A stretch of DNA of 12,952 bases, taken from NCBI GenBank assembly GCA_937888615.1, contig CALABZ010000179.1:1-12952 (forward strand), read 5' to 3'. The notes under the pieces are model-generated. The model was given only the letters and a program-made list of their open reading frames with translations. It ran no database searches and was not told the DNA's origin. The position numbers were made by a program, and so were the translations under genes. This document shows positions 12,900 through 12,952 of the stretch, piece by piece (the first letter of the stretch is position 1; each line of letters starts with the position of its first letter). The stretch is from an uncultured Lentisphaeria bacterium. GTDB lineage: Bacteria > Verrucomicrobiota > Lentisphaeria > Victivallales > Victivallaceae.

Positions 12900-12952
12900 A
12901 CAAATACGAATATCCGCTTCCTTTGATTTGCGAAAAAGGGGTCAAGTTGCTG
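12860..12952 (+). other. Open frame running off the right edge, possible start or remnant of a gene
   Basis: After TGA 12857-12859 the frame stays open to the end, reading LLKNPVVDLKNNDKYEYPLP and on to CEKGVKLL. The residue mix looks protein-like, but there is no ATG and no ribosome binding site. A minus-strand frame is also open here. No family is recognised. It could be a decayed fragment or the interior of a gene whose start was lost. Confidence 0.2.

Noticed and set aside
1..12952. tRNA, rRNA, CRISPR arrays or intact insertion sequences
   Set aside because: None was recognised by eye: no repeat-spacer periodicity, no tRNA-like cloverleaf and no transposase domain. A tRNAscan or ISfinder search could still find remnants at the right edge.

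Overview
The window looks like chromosome from a Lentisphaerota (Victivallis-like) bacterium or a close PVC relative. The GC-rich coding, a GntR regulator carrying a LacI-type sensor domain, and a gene start encoding the pseudopilin signal MKKRFTLIELLVVIAII directly after a glycoside hydrolase gene all fit that group. This is inference from gene style; no rRNA or other phylogenetic marker is present apart from the chaperones.

Layout. (1) Bases 1-1647, plus strand: the 3' part of an ArnT-like lipid-linked-sugar glycosyltransferase, then a small SAM methyltransferase of the phospholipid N-methyltransferase type, probably one transcription unit acting on the cell envelope. (2) Bases 1648-5916: chaperone block dnaK, groES, groEL. 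It is preceded by a near-perfect sigma-54 (-24/-12) promoter, with two tandem 16-17 bp dyads about 135-155 bp upstream of the predicted start, and closes with a strong intrinsic terminator. No CIRCE element, hrcA, grpE or dnaJ is present. (3) Bases 6037-7761: one long gene joining an exported FMN-binding domain, a NosR/NapH-type membrane iron-sulfur module, and a membrane-anchored nitroreductase. A strong ribosome binding site and in-frame ATG sit exactly at the last junction. (4) Bases 7771-9780, minus strand: a second GT-C type membrane glycosyltransferase with an unusual C-terminal extension. (5) Bases 9872-12607: a GntR/LacI-type regulator diverging from a GH1 beta-glucosidase gene. The latter has a full-consensus sigma-70 promoter (TTGACA, 17 bp, TATAAT), so the pair reads as a local beta-glucoside utilisation switch. 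(6) Bases 12632-12952: a pseudopilin gene cut off after 27 codons, followed by an AT-rich tract with nested inverted repeats and one short open frame that runs off the end.

The two points most worth following are the sigma-54 plus enhancer architecture in front of dnaK, and the flavin / iron-sulfur / nitroreductase fusion. By the positive-inside rule the fusion would place both flavin modules outside the cytoplasmic membrane and both cysteine clusters inside, a layout suited to carrying electrons outward. No tRNA, rRNA, CRISPR array or intact transposase was seen. No gene-free stretch exceeds 300 bases.
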